In this document: positions 38,239 to 51,100 of the stretch, one piece after another
Layout of the letters: each line of letters starts with the position of its first letter
How positions within the stretch are numbered: position 1 is the stretch's first letter
Assembly (NCBI RefSeq): GCF_005405925.1
Contig: NZ_BJHV01000001.1
Coordinates: 9,982,001-10,046,000, forward strand
Direction of reading: 5' to 3'
Source of the DNA: Streptomyces antimycoticus
GTDB taxonomy: Bacteria > Actinomycetota > Actinomycetes > Streptomycetales > Streptomycetaceae
Length of the DNA: 64,000 bases
The notes under the pieces: generated by a model
The model's input: only the letters and a program-made list of their open reading frames with translations
The model's database searches: none
What the model was told of the DNA's origin: nothing
Position numbers and translations under genes: made by a program

Positions 38239-41200
38239 ATGTCCGACGCCGCCCGTACGCTCCGTCGACCCGTAAGCGCCGCCCAGTTGGGCATGTGGGT
38301 CGCCCAGCAACTGCAGCCGGACAGTCCCTTCTACAACTGCGGCGCCTATCTGGAGATCGACGGTCCGATCGACACGGGCGTCCTCCACGAGGCGGTACGG
38401 CGGGCCGTCGACGAGACCGAGGCACTGCGGTCGCACCTCACCGAGGACACCGGGGACACCGACCACACCGAGGACACCCAGCTGTGCCAGCTCGTCGCGC
38501 CCGCCGAGCCGACGTCCCTGCGCGTGCGCGACCTGCGCGCCGCGGCGGCCCCGGAGGCTGCGGCGCACGCGTGGATGAACGAGGAGATGCTCAAGCCCTT
38601 CGACCTCGGCCGCGGCCCCCTGAGCGAGCAGACCCTGCTGCTCCTGGCCGACGACCGGTCCTTCTACTTCCACCGCTACCACCACGCCGTCCTCGACGCG
38701 TTCGGCCAGTCCGTGTACGGCGCGCGGGTCGCGGCCCTCTACACCGCCCTGATCACCGGTACCGAGCCGCCCGCGACCGGCTTCGCCACCCTCGACCGGG
38801 TGATCGCCGAGGAGGCCGGTTATCCGGGCTCGCGCCGCTATGCCCAGGACCGGGCCTACTGGCTCGACCTGTTCGAGGAGATGCCGGACCCGGTGGCGCT
38901 CGCGGGACGTTCCGCCGGCAGCACCCACAGCAGTCTGCGCCGCATCGTCACCCTGCCGACCGCCCTGGCCGATCGGCTCACCGCACTGGGCGGCCGGCTC
39001 CGCGCACAGTGGCCGGCCGTCGCCATCGCGGCCACAGCCGTCCTCTATCACCGCCTGACCGGCCGGACCGACCTCACCTTCTCGATGCCTCTGGCCGGCC
39101 GCACCGGCCGGGTGTCCTTGAACACGCCGAGTGCGATGGTCAACGTCCTGCCCATCCGCGTGGCCGCCACCCCGGGGACCACGTTCACGGAGCTGGTCGG
39201 GTCGGTGTCCCGCTCGCTGGCCGAGGTCATCAGGCACCAGCGGTTCCGGGGCGAGGAACTCGTCAGGGAACTCGGGCTCTCAGGCGGCCGCCAGGCCCGC
39301 CTTGGCCCGACGCTCAATGTGGTGGCCTACGTCGACGAGCTCCTCTTCGGCGACAGCCCGGCCACCCCCACCCCCTGTCCACCGGGCCCGTCAACGACTT
39401 GAAGATCAACTTCTATGGCGCGGCAGGCTCCGGCACCGGCATCCGCGTGGAGTTCGACGCCGACCCGACCCTCTACGACGAACGAGAAATCGCCGCCCAC
39501 CAGGAACGGCTGGTGCGGGTGCTGGAGTGGGTCGCGGAACAGCCCGACCACCGCATCGGTGACGTGGAGTTGCTCGACGCGGTGGAGCGGGAGCGGGTGC
39601 TGGTCGAGTGGAATGGCGAGTCGCGGGGTGTGCGGGGTGTGTCGTTGCCGGAGTTGTTCCGGGAGCAGGTGGAGCGGACGCCGGATGCGGTGGCCGTGGT
39701 GTGTGATGACGTCCGGTTGACCTACTCCGAGTTGGACGCGTGGTCGAACCGGGTGGCGCGGTGGCTGGTCGGGCGGGGGGTGGGGCCGGAGTCGTTTGTG
39801 GCGGTGGTGCTGCCCAGGTCGGTGGAGCTGGTGGTCGCCCTGCTGGGTGTGGTGAAGGCGGGTGGTGCGTATGTGCCGGCGGATCCGGAGTATCCGGCCG
39901 AGCGGATAGCGCACATCCTGGGCGACGCGCGGCCGGTACTGGTGATCGATGATGTGGCGGCGCTCGTGGCGGCTGGCGCGTATGAGGCTGAACCGGTACC
40001 GGCGATCACCGACCTCAACACCTCCGCGTACGTGATTTATACGTCGGGTTCGACGGGTGGTCCTAAGGGTGTGGTGGTCGAGCATCGTTCGGTGGGGGCG
40101 TATCTGGAGCGGGCGCGGGAGGTGTATCCGGATGCGTCGGGTACGGCGTTGCTGCATTCGTCGGTGGCGTTCGATCTGACGGTGACGGCGTTGTACACGC
40201 CGCTGGTGAGCGGTGGTCGGGTGGTGCTGGGTGAGCTTGATGAGCGGGCTGGGGATGGTGGTCGGCCGTCGTTTATGAAGGTGACGCCGTCGCATCTGGG
40301 GTTGTTGGAGGCGTTGCCGGAGGGCGTGTCGCCGTCGGGGATGTTGATCACTGGCGGTGAGGCGCTGGTGGGGGAGGCGCTGGCGTCGTGGCGGGCCGCG
40401 CATCCGGGTGTGACGGTGGTCAATGCGTATGGTCCCACCGAGGCGACGGTCAACTGTGCGGATTATCGCATCGAGCCTGGTCAGGAAGTTGTGAGCGGTG
40501 CTGTGCCGATCGGGCGGCCGTTCTGGAACACTCGCGCTTATGTGCTGGACGCGTCGTTGCGTCCGGTGCCGCCGGGGGTGGCCGGTGAGCTGTATATCGC
40601 TGGTGTGGTTCTGGCGCGGGGGTATTGGGACCGTGCGGGGCTGACGGCGGAGCGGTTCACCGCTGATCCGTATGGTCCGGCGGGTGCGCGGATGTATCGC
40701 ACGGGGGATGTGGCGCGGTGGAATGCCGATGGTCAGTTGGTGTATGTGGGCCGGGTCGATGACCAGGTCAAGGTGCGTGGTTTCCGTATTGAGCTGGGTG
40801 AGATCCAGGCCGTCATCAGCGGTCACCCCGACGTTGCGCAGACGGCGGTGGTCGTGCGGGAGGATCGGGCGGGGGATCAGCGGCTGGTCGCCTATGTGGT
40901 GGTGGATGGTTCGGTGTCCGCATCGGGGTTGCGGGAGCATGCCGCAGCCCTGCTGCCGGATTACATGGTGCCGTCGGCCTTCGTCGCTCTCCCCGAACTT
41001 CCGCTGACGCCGAACGGCAAGCTGGACCGGCGTGCCCTGCCCGCGCCCGATTACGGGCCCGACACGGCTGAGGGCCGCGTCCCGCGTTCGCCGCGTGAGG
41101 AGATCCTGTGTGGTCTGTTCGCCGAGGTGCTGGGCGTGGAGTCGGTCACCATCGATGACGACTTCTTCCGTCTCGGTGGCCACTCCCTGCTGGCGACGAA

Positions 41201-44200
41201 GCTGGTCAGCCGGATCCGTAGCGTCTTGGACGCGGAGCTGCCCATCCGGCAGCTCTTCGAGACCCCCACCGTCGCCGGTATCTCCGCCACCCTGGACCGG
41301 ACGGCCCTCGGTACCGCCGTCGCCCGCCCCGCCCTGACCGCGACCGCGCGCCCGTCCCGCGTCCCCGTCTCGTACGCGCAAGCCCGCCTCCGCTTCCTGG
41401 ACCTGCTGGGCGACGGAAGCACCGCCTACAACGCGCCCGGCGCGCTCCGGCTGACCGGCCCGCTGGACCGGGAGGCGCTGCGGCTGGCCCTGGAGGATGT
41501 GGTCGCCCGCCACGAGAGCCTGCGCACCGTCTTCGCCGAGGACGAAGAGGGCTTCACCCAGATCGTCCTGGAACCGGGTCACGCCGCGGTCGATCCCGGC
41601 GTGCGGACGGTGGACGAGGCCCGGCTGGCGGCCGAGCTCATGGCCGAGGCCCGGTACGTCTTCGATCTGGCCCATGAACCACCGCTGCGGGTCACCCTGT
41701 TCGAACTGGGGCCGGATGAGCACGTACTGCTGCTCCTCCTGCACCACATCGCGGGCGACGGCTGGTCGATGCGGCCACTGGCGCGTGACGTGGCGACCGC
41801 GTACACGGCGCGCGTCGAAACGGGCGACGCCCCGCGGTGGGAGCCGCTGCCGGTGCAGTACGCCGACTACAGCCTCTGGCAGCGGGCGGTCCTGGGACGC
41901 GAGGACGATCCCGGCAGCGAGCTCTCCCGTCAGCTCGCCTACTGGACCACCGCGCTGGCCGGCATCCCGGACGAGCTCGCGCTGCCCGCCGACCGGACGC
42001 GCACCGACGAGCTGACGCAGCGCGGCGGCCAGGACTCCTTCCGCATCCCGGCCGAACTCCACCAGGCGCTGTACGGGCTGGCACGCGAGACCCGCTCCAG
42101 CCTGTTCATGGTGTTGCAGGCGGGGCTCGCCGCGCTGCTGACCCGGCTCGGCGCGGGCACCGACATCCCCATCGGCACACCGATCGCCGGCCGCACCGAC
42201 ACGGCGGTCGAGGAGCTGGTCGGGTTCTTCGCCAATACGCTGGTGCTGCGCACGGACACCTCGGGCGATCCGACGTTCCACGAGCTGATCGAGCGGGTCC
42301 GGGAGCGGAGCCTGGCGGCGTACGCGCATCAGGACCTGCCGTTCGAGCGGCTGGTGGAGGTGCTCAACCCGGAGCGCTCGCTCTCCCGGCACCCGCTCTT
42401 CCAGGTGTCGCTCTCGCTCCACCACACCGACCCCCGGGCCACGGTCGCCGAGGTCGCCCGGCTGCCGCGGCTGGCCGTGGAGCTGGAGCGCCTGCCGATC
42501 GAGGACACCAAGTTCGACCTCAACTTCGAGCTGACCGAGCGCTTCGACGACGCGGGCAGGCCCGCGGGAATCGCCGCCGACCTGGAGTTCAGCGCCGAAC
42601 TCTTCGAGCCGGGCACGGCCCGCTCCCTCCGGGAGCGCTACCTGCGGCTGCTGGCCGCCATGGCCGGGGAACCGGACCGGCGGGTCTTCGAGGCGGAGAT
42701 CCTCGACGCGGCCGAGCGGACGGCCGTCCTCGAGGAGTGGAACGACATCCGCCGCCCGGATGTGGCCGCCGTGCTGTCACACGTGGAACTGCCCGACGCG
42801 GTGAGCGGCACCCGGGCCTACGTACTGGACGAGACCCTTCGCCCGGTGGCTCCCGGTGTCCCCGGAATGCTGTACGTGGCGCACCGGAGCCCGGACCCGG
42901 GCGGCGGGGACGGCACCGACACCGCCGACGCCGACCGGCCGCTCCCGTGCCCCTTCGAGCACGGCAGCGCGCTGCACCGCACCGGCCGGGTGGCCCGCTG
43001 GTCCCACGACGGGGAGCTGCGGCTGGCCGAGACCCCCGCCGCGCGGCCGGACGAGGCCGCCGTACCCGACCGGCGGACCGAGCCGTCCCGTGCGCCGCGC
43101 AGCCCGCGGGAACAGATCCTGTGCACCCTCTTCGCCGAGCTGCTGGGCGTCCCCGCCGTGGGCATCGACGACGACTTCTTCGCCCGCGGCGGCCATTCCC
43201 TGTCCGCCGTGCGGATGCTCAGCCGCGTACGCTCGGTGCTCGGCGTGGAGATCTCCATCCGCCGGCTCTTCGAGAACCCGACCGTCGCCGGCCTGTCCGC
43301 GGTGCTCGACGAGGCGTCCGGCGCCCGTCCTCCCGTGACCCCCGCCCCGCGCCCGCCTCGCCTTCCGCTGTCGTACGCGCAGCAGCGGCTGTGGTTCCTG
43401 CACAACCTGGAGGGCCCCAGCGCCACCTACAACATCCCGGTCACCCTGCGGCTCGTCGGCACCCTGGACCGCACCGCGCTGCGCCTGGCCCTCGGCGACG
43501 TCGTCGCGCGCCATGAGAGCCTGCGCACGCTGTTCGCGCAGGAGACCGAGGAAGGGACCGGCGCACGGCAGGTCATCCTGCCCGCCCCGCAGGCGCGACC
43601 GGAGCTGATCGAGGAGACGGTCACCTCCGAGGAACTGGAGGACAGGGTGCGGGCCGCGGCCTCCCACCCGTTCGACCTCACCCGCGAACTGCCCGTCCGG
43701 GGCTGGCTGTTCACCACCCACACCGGGGAGTGCGTCCTCGTTCTGGCGCTCCACCACATCGCGGGCGACGGCTGGTCGCTCGGCCCGCTGGCCCGCGACC
43801 TGTCGTCCGCGTACACGGCGCGCGTCGACACGGGAGAGGCCCCGCGGTGGGAGCCGCTGCCGGTGCAGTACGCCGACTACACCCTGTGGCAGCGACAGGT
43901 GCTCGGTGCCGAGGACGACCCCGACAGTGAGATCTCACGCCAACTCGCCCACTGGAAGCAGGCGCTCGCGGATCTCCCCGCGGAACTGGAGCTGCCCACC
44001 GACCGGCCCCGCCCGCCGCGCCAGTCCCACCAGGGCGGGCGGGTCGGTTTCGAGGTCCCCGCGGAGCTCCACGCGGGCCTCGCGGACCTGGCGCGCGACA
44101 CCCGGTCGAGCCTGTTCATGGTGGTACAGGCCGCCCTGGCGACGCTGCTGACCCGGCTCGGGGCCGGTACCGACGTGCCGATCGGCAGCCCCATCGCGGG

Positions 44201-47200
44201 GCGTACCGACGCCGCCGTGGAGGACCTGGTCGGATTCTTCGTCAACACCCTGGTGCTGCGTACCGACACCTCCGGCAACCCCGCCTTCACCCAACTCGTC
44301 GGCCGGGTCCGCGAGACGAACCTCGGCGCCTACGCCCATCAGGACCTGCCGTTCGAACGGCTCGTCGAGGTGCTGAGCCCCGTCCGCTCGCTCGCCCGCC
44401 ACCCCCTGTTCCAGGTGCTGCTCGGCTTCGACAACAACCAGGACGCCCTCGACGTGCTGAGGCTGCCGGGCCTGACCATGGACGTACGGGCCCCGGAGAC
44501 CGGACGCGCCAAGTTCGACCTCGCGTTCTTCTTCGACCAGACCTACGGGCCCACGGGCGAGCCGACCGGTATGCACGCGGCAGTCGAGTACAACGCCGAC
44601 CTGTTCGACCGGGAGACCGCCGACGGCTTCGCCGCGCGACTGCTGCGGGTGCTCGAAGGCGTCGTGGCCGACCCGGACCGTCCCATCGGGGGCTCGACAT
44701 TCTGACGCGTGCCGAAACCCGGCACATCCTGCATGAGTGGAACGGAACCCCGCACGAGGTGCCGCCGCACACCGTGCCCGTCCTGTTCGAGCGGCAGAGC
44801 GCCCAGGCGCCCCATGCCACCGCGCTGATCTCCGAGGACACCACCCTGTCCTACGAGGAGCTCAACGCCCGGGCCAACCGGCTGGCCCGGCTCATGGCCG
44901 CCGAGGGCATCGGCGGCGAGGACATCGTGGCCATCGCCCTGCCCCGGTCGGCGGAGATGATCGTCTCCCTGGTCGCCGTCCTCAAGACGGGCGCCGCCTA
45001 CCTCACCCTCGACACCTCGGCCCCCGAGCAGCGGCTGCGCGCCATTGTCGAGGACTGCGCGCCCCGCGCCCTGATCACCGACGCGGCCACCCGCCCCCTC
45101 CTGGGCACCGGACCGGCCCGCTGCCTCGTCCTGGACGACCCGGCGACCGTACGGGCGCTCGCCGACGCCCCGGCCACCGATCTCACGGACGACGACCGCG
45201 CCCGCCCGCTCGACCCGCGCCATCCGGCGTACATCGTCTACACCTCGGGCTCTACCGGGACCCCCAAGGGTGTGGTGATGCCGATGGGGTCGCTGATGAA
45301 CCTGCTCGCCTGGCACACCGACACCTACAGCGGCGGCGTCGGCACCCGCACCGCCCAGTTCCTCGCCGTGGCCTTCGACTTCGCGGTACAGGAGATCCTC
45401 CAGGCGCTGGTGGCGGGCAAAACACTCGTCCTGCCCGAGGAACACGTCCGGCGCGACGCCTACGAACTGGTCGACTGGATCGCCCGCCACGGTGTCAACG
45501 AGCTGTTCGCGCCCACCTTGATGATCGACGCGGTGCTCGCGGCCGCCGAGGACCGCGGCGAACCACTGGACTCGCTCACCGACATCTTCCAGGGCGGCGA
45601 GCAGTTCCGGCTCAGCGGCGAGCTCCGCCGGTTCTGCGCCGGCGACTGGCGCCACATGGCGCACAACATCTACGGACCGGCCGAGACCCACGCCGCCACC
45701 TCCACCACGCTCCCCGAGGACACCGACGAGTGGCCCTCGTCCGCGTCCATCGGCCAGCCACTGTGGAACGCCCAGGTCCACGTGCTCGACGCACACCTGC
45801 GGCCGGTGCCGCCCGGTGTGCGCGGAGAGCTCTACATCGGCGGCGCCCAGATCGCCCGCGGCTACCTGAACCGGCCCGGCCGCACCGCGGAACGCTTCGT
45901 CGCCACTCCGTTCGGCGCCCCCGGCTCCCGCATGTACCGCACCGGTGACATCGTGTGCTGGAACCGTCTGGGGCAACTGGAGTTCCTCGGCCGCGTCGAC
46001 GACCAGGTGAAGATCGGCGGCTTCCGCGTCGAACCCGGCGAGGTCGAGGCCGTGCTCGGCGACCACCCGAGCGTCGACACCGCGGTCGTCGTCACCCGCG
46101 AGGACACCCCCGGGACGACCCGGCTGGTCGCCTACGTCGTACCGGAAGGCACCCACGACGAAGCCGACCTCGTACCCACCCTGCGCACCCACCTCGAACA
46201 CCACCTGCCGCACTACATGGTCCCGTCGGCCGTGACGGTCCTGTCCGAACTGCCCCTCACCGCCAACGGAAAGCTCGACCGGCGTGCGCTCCCCGCCCCC
46301 GCCACCGACCGCGACGGCACGGGCCGAGGCCCGCGCACCGAGCGGGAGAAGACGCTGTGCGGGCTGTTCGGGGAGGTGCTGGGGCTGGACGCGGTCGGCA
46401 TCGACGACGGCTTCTTCGACCTCGGCGGCGACAGCATCATGTCCATCCAGCTGGTCGGCCGGGCCCGCCGCGCCGGACTCGAACTCTCCGTCCGCGACAT
46501 CTTCGAGCACCGTACCGTGGCCGCCCTCGCCGACGTCGTCACGGAGGTGGAGGAAACCCTCGCCGAGGAGCCGGGCGCCGGCATCGGCGAGGTGCCCCTC
46601 ACCCCGATCGCGCACTGGCTGCTGCGGCGCGGCGAGGACCTGGACGGATTCAACATGTCCGTCGTCCTCCAGACCCCCGTGGCGCTGCGCCTCGACACCC
46701 TCACCCAGGCCCTCCAGGCGCTCCTCGACCACCACGACGCCCTGCGGGCCCGGTTCACCGCCGGCCCCGGACGCCGCATGGAGATCCGGGAACCCGGCAC
46801 GGTCGACGCCGCGCCCCTGGTGCGCCGGGTGACGGCCGAGGGACAGAACGGCCGGCCCCTCGACGAACCCGCACTCGGCGCTCTGGTACGGGCGGAGGGC
46901 GAGAGCGCCAGGGACCGGCTCGACCTGGACCGGGGCACGGTCGTCCAGGCCGTGTGGTTCGACCGTGGCGCGGACACACCGGGCCTCCTGCTCCTCCTCG
47001 TCCACCACCTGGTCGTCGACGGGGTGTCCTGGCGCATCCTCGTACCCGACCTCGCGGAGGCCCACGAGGCCATCGCCGCCGGCCGCACCCCCGAACTCCA
47101 GCCCGTGGGCACCTCGCTGCGCCGCTGGGCCCAGCGGCTGACCGAGGAGGCGGCCGCCCCCACCTGGGTCGCCGACGCCGCCTGGTGGCAGGAAACGCTC

Positions 47201-48144
47201 CGCAAGGAGGACCGCGGGCTCGGCCGCCGGGCCCTGGACCCCGCCCGGGACACGACCGCGGCCGCCGACCGGATCAGCGTCACCCTGCCGGTGAACGTCA
47301 CCGAAGCCGTGCTGACCCGAGTGCCCGCCGCGTTCAACGCCGAGGTCAATGACGTTCTGCTGACCGCGTTCACCCTGGCGTGGGAACAGTGGCGCGGGGA
47401 CACCGGCCTCCTCCTCGACCTGGAGGGTCACGGCCGCGAGGAACACCTCGTGCGCGGCGCCGACCTGTCCCGCACGGTCGGCTGGTTCACCAACCTCTAC
47501 CCGGTGCGCCTGGAGACGGGCGCCGCCGACCTCGCCGAGGCGTTCGCGGGCGGGCGGAGCGCCGGAGACATCCTCAAACGCGTCAAGGAACAGCTGAGGG
47601 CGGTGCCGGACAAGGGCATGGGCTACGGGCTCGTCCGCCACCTCAACCCCGCCACGGCCGAGGGGTTCGCGGGGCTGCGGGACCCTCAGGTCGCCTTCAA
47701 CTACCTGGGGCGTTTCTCCACCGCGGCCGCCGGCCAGAACGCCGACTGGACCCCGCTCATCGGCATCGACGGCGTCGCCGGCGACCCGCCGCACCTGCCG
47801 CTCGCCCACGCCCTGGAGCTCACCGCCCGTACCCACGACGGCCCCCAGGGGTCCCAGCTCGTCGCCTACTGGAGCTGGGCCGGGGAATCCTCGACGAGGA
47901 CGAGGTTCGCGAACTGGCCGACCTGTGGTTCCGGGCACTCCACGCTCTCGTGGCCCACGCCGAGAACCCCGAAGCCGGAGGGCTCACCCCCTCCGACGTC
48001 TCCCTGTCCTCGATCACCCAGGACGAGATCGAGGCGTTCGAGGACGAACTCGGCGACCTTTTCGACGACATGCCGGACGACGAAGAGCCGGCCGCATACG
48101 ACGACGTACACGCTCCTGAAGACGAAGAAGAGGCCCGCAAGTGA
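38239..48144 (+). CDS. lpmB: NRPS 1: Cs-A(Asp)-T / C-[A deleted]-T / C-A(Pip)-T-E, with three 1-base deletions
   Basis: The corrected length is about 3302 aa. Breaks at about 39378, 44690 and 47887 are each repaired by one extra C or G, joining four frames that all match NRPS sequence. Module 1: starter C (HHAVLDA, about 38265-39545), A at 39590-41080 with code DLTKIGAVNK (Asp), T Ser at 41184. Module 2: C (HHIAGDG), A remnant at 42700-43090, T Ser at 43197. Module 3: C at 43360-44690, A at 44720-46290 with code DFQLFGIAAK (pipecolate-like), T with [11 protein letters not shown] (Ser 46433), E domain at 46590-47960 with HHLVVDG. Predicted output is acyl-Asp-(Dap/Dab)-D-Pip. Its TGA overlaps the next NRPS start. 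Confidence 0.85.
39561..41280 (+). repeat. Asp A-domain block, copy 1 (partner 58947-60666)
   Basis: About 1.7 kb spanning the Asp A domain and T domain of module 1 is nearly identical, without indels, to the same region of module 7. The constant offset is 19386 bases. One divergent patch lies at about 39940-40025. The block is rich in GTG, GGT and GCG codons, unlike the flanking C domains. Confidence 0.85.
42700..43090 (+). other. Adenylation-domain scar in NRPS 1 module 2
   Basis: Between the C and T domains about 120-130 residues replace the usual 500. [13 protein letters not shown] keeps the A-domain entry. [20 protein letters not shown] and [19 protein letters not shown] are recognisable late A-domain pieces, with the catalytic Asp of RTGD changed to Arg. 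The ATP-binding P-loop, core specificity region and C-terminal lysine are gone, so the module cannot activate its own residue. Confidence 0.85.
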
Positions 48145-51100
48145 GTCGCACCCCGCGGAAGATCGAGGACATCCTGCCGCTGGCCCCGCTCCACGAGGGC
48201 CTGCTCTTCCACAGCGTTTACGACCAGGGCGAACTCGACCCCTACGTCGTCCAGGCGGCCTTCGACATCGAGGGCCCGCTGGACACGGCCACCCTGCGCA
48301 CCGCCGCCGAAGCCCTGCTGGCCCGCCACGCCACCCTGCGCGCCGCCTTCCGCCAGCGCAAGAACGGCGACTGGGCGCAAGTGGTGATGCGCACCGTGCC
48401 GCTGCCCTGGACCGAGACCGACCTGACCGCGCTGGCCGAGGACGAGCGGACCGCGGCCGCGGACGAGGCCATGGCCGCCGACCGGAGTACCCGGATCGAC
48501 GTGACCCGGCCCCCACTGCTGCGCTTCACGCTCCTGCGGCTCGGCGCCTCGCTCCACCGCCTGGTGCTGACCAACCACCACCTGGTGCTGGACGGCTGGT
48601 CGCTGCCCGTCCTCATGAGTGAACTGTGTGCGCTCTACGACGCCCACGGCGACGACGGCGCCATGCCCCGGGTACGCCCCTACCGCGACTACCTCGGCTG
48701 GCTGGCGGCACAGGACCGCGACGCGGCCCGCACCGCCTGGCGCGAGGCATTCGCCGACCTCGCCGAACCCAGCCCGATGGCCCCCGGAATCGCGCGCACC
48801 ACGGTCGCGTCCGCCGAGGTCCTCGCCTCCTTCTCCCGGTCCGACACCGCCGCCCTCACCGAGATCGCCCGGAGCCGCGGCGTCACCCTCAACACCGTCG
48901 TACAGACCGCCTGGGCGCTCACCCTCGGCCGGCACACCGGACGCGACGACATCGTCTTCGGCACCACCGTCTCCGGGCGCCCGCCGCAGATCGACGGCGT
49001 CGAACGGATGGTGGGCCTCTTCATCAACACCCTGCCCACCCGGATCCGGCTGCGAGCCGCCGAACCGTTCGCCGAACTCCTCACCCGCGTCCAGGCCGAG
49101 CAGACCCGCCTCACCCCGCACCAGCACCTCGAACTCGCCGAGATCCAGCGCGCGGTGGGCCACGGTGAGCTCTTCGACACCTCCATGGTGTTCCAGAACT
49201 ATCCCGTCGACCGCGCCACCACCGCCGACGAGGGCATCGCCGCCGCCGTCCGCCTCGTCCCCGGCAAGGACCGCGAGGCCACCCACTACCCGCTGATGCT
49301 GGTCGGCTCCGCCCGCGACACCATGCTGTTCAGGCTCAACTACCGGCCCGACATCTTCGACGAAGCCGCCGCCCAGAGCATCCTGGACCGTTTTGTGCGG
49401 ATCCTGCACGCCCTCGTCGCCGAACCCGAGCTGCCTGTCGGCCGCATCGATGTGCTGGACGAGGCCGAGGCGCGGTCGGTGGTGTGGGATTGGAATGACA
49501 CGGCGTGTGAGGTGCCGGGTCGTTCGGTGGTGGAGCTGTTCGAGGAGGGGGTGGTGCGGACGCCGGATGCGGTGGCGGTGGTGGCGGGTGGTGTGTCGCT
49601 GTCGTATCGCGAGCTGGATGTCCGTGCTGGGTGTTTGGCGCGGTTGTTGGTCGATCGTGGGGTAGGGCCGGAGTGTTTTGTTGCGGTGGCGTTGCCGAGG
49701 TCGGTGGATCTGGTGGTGGCGTTGCTGGCGGTGTGGAAGGCGGGGGCGGCGTATCTGCCGCTGGACACCGAGTATCCGGTCGACCGGCTGGCGTACATGC
49801 TGCAGGACGCCGCACCGGCCCTTGTGCTCACCACGGGTGAACTGGCGGGCGTGTTGCCGGATGTGGGTGTGCCGTGTGTGCTGCTGGATGCGGCCGAGAC
49901 CGCCGAGGAGCTTTCCCGGACGGCGGGGGAGGGGCGGACCGCTTCTCGGACGCTGTCGCATGCGGCGTATGTGATCTATACGTCGGGGTCGACGGGGCGG
50001 CCGAAGGGTGTGGTGGTGCCGCAGGCGCCGCTGGCGAACTTTGCGGTGTCGATGGCCGGGCGGTTCGGGTTTTCGGGTGGGGACCGTTTGCTGGCGGTGA
50101 CCACGGTGGGGTTCGACATCGCGGGGCTGGAGTTGTTCGTGCCCCTGCTGTCCGGCGCTGCGGTGGTGGTGGCCGAGCGGGATGTGGTGCGGGATCCGGC
50201 GGCGTTGTGCGCGCTGGTGTCGGCTGAGCGGGTGTCGGTGATGCAGGCGACGCCGAGTCTGTGGCGGGCGGTGCTGGCCGAGGACCCGGCCGTGCTGAGC
50301 GGTGTGCGGGTGCTGGTGGGTGGCGAGGCGCTGCCCGCCGATCTGGCCGTGGCGTTGGCCGGTCGGGCTGAGTCGGTGACGAACATGTACGGTCCGACGG
50401 AGACCACGATCTGGTCGACGGCCTGGCCGATCACATCGGAGGCGGCGGGTGCGCCGCGTATCGGGCGGCCGATCGCCAATACCCAGGTGTATGTGCTGGA
50501 CGGCGGGTTGCGGCCGGTGCCGGTCGGGGTGCCGGGCGAGCTGTATATCGCGGGTGAGGGTGTGGTGCGTGGCTATCACGGGCGGTCGGGGCTGACGTCC
50601 GAGCGGTTCGTCGCCGATCCGTTCGACCGCACCGGCGGTGGGCGGATGTATCGCACGGGTGACCTGGTGCGGTGGACCGCCGAGGGCGAGCTCGAGTATC
50701 TCTCCCGGGTCGATGACCAGGTCAAGCTGCGTGGTTTCCGGATCGAGCTGGGTGAGATCGAGACGGTGCTGGCCGGGCATGACGGCGTGGCCCAGGCGGC
50801 CGTCCTGGTACGCGAGGACCGGCCCGGCGACAAGCGGCTGGTCGCCTATCTCGTCCCGGCGGCGGATGGCGGCGTGCCGAGCGGCGCCGATCTGCGCCGG
50901 CATATGGCCGCGCGGCTCCCCGACTACATGGTGCCCTCCGCCTTCATGACGCTGGACGCCTTCCCGCTGACGCCGAACGGCAAGCTGGACCGGCGCGCCC
51001 TGCCCGCGCCCGACTACGGACCGGGCTCGACCGGCGGCCGGGCCCCGCGCTCGCCGCGCGAGGAGATTCTGTGCGGTCTCTTCGCCGAGGTGCTGGGTCT

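Noticed and set aside
44706..44760. A gene boundary between two separate NRPS genes.
   Set aside because: Adding one G near 44690 gives continuous NRPS sequence ([20 protein letters not shown]), joining the C domain to the A domain of the same module. No ribosome site or spacer supports a new gene.
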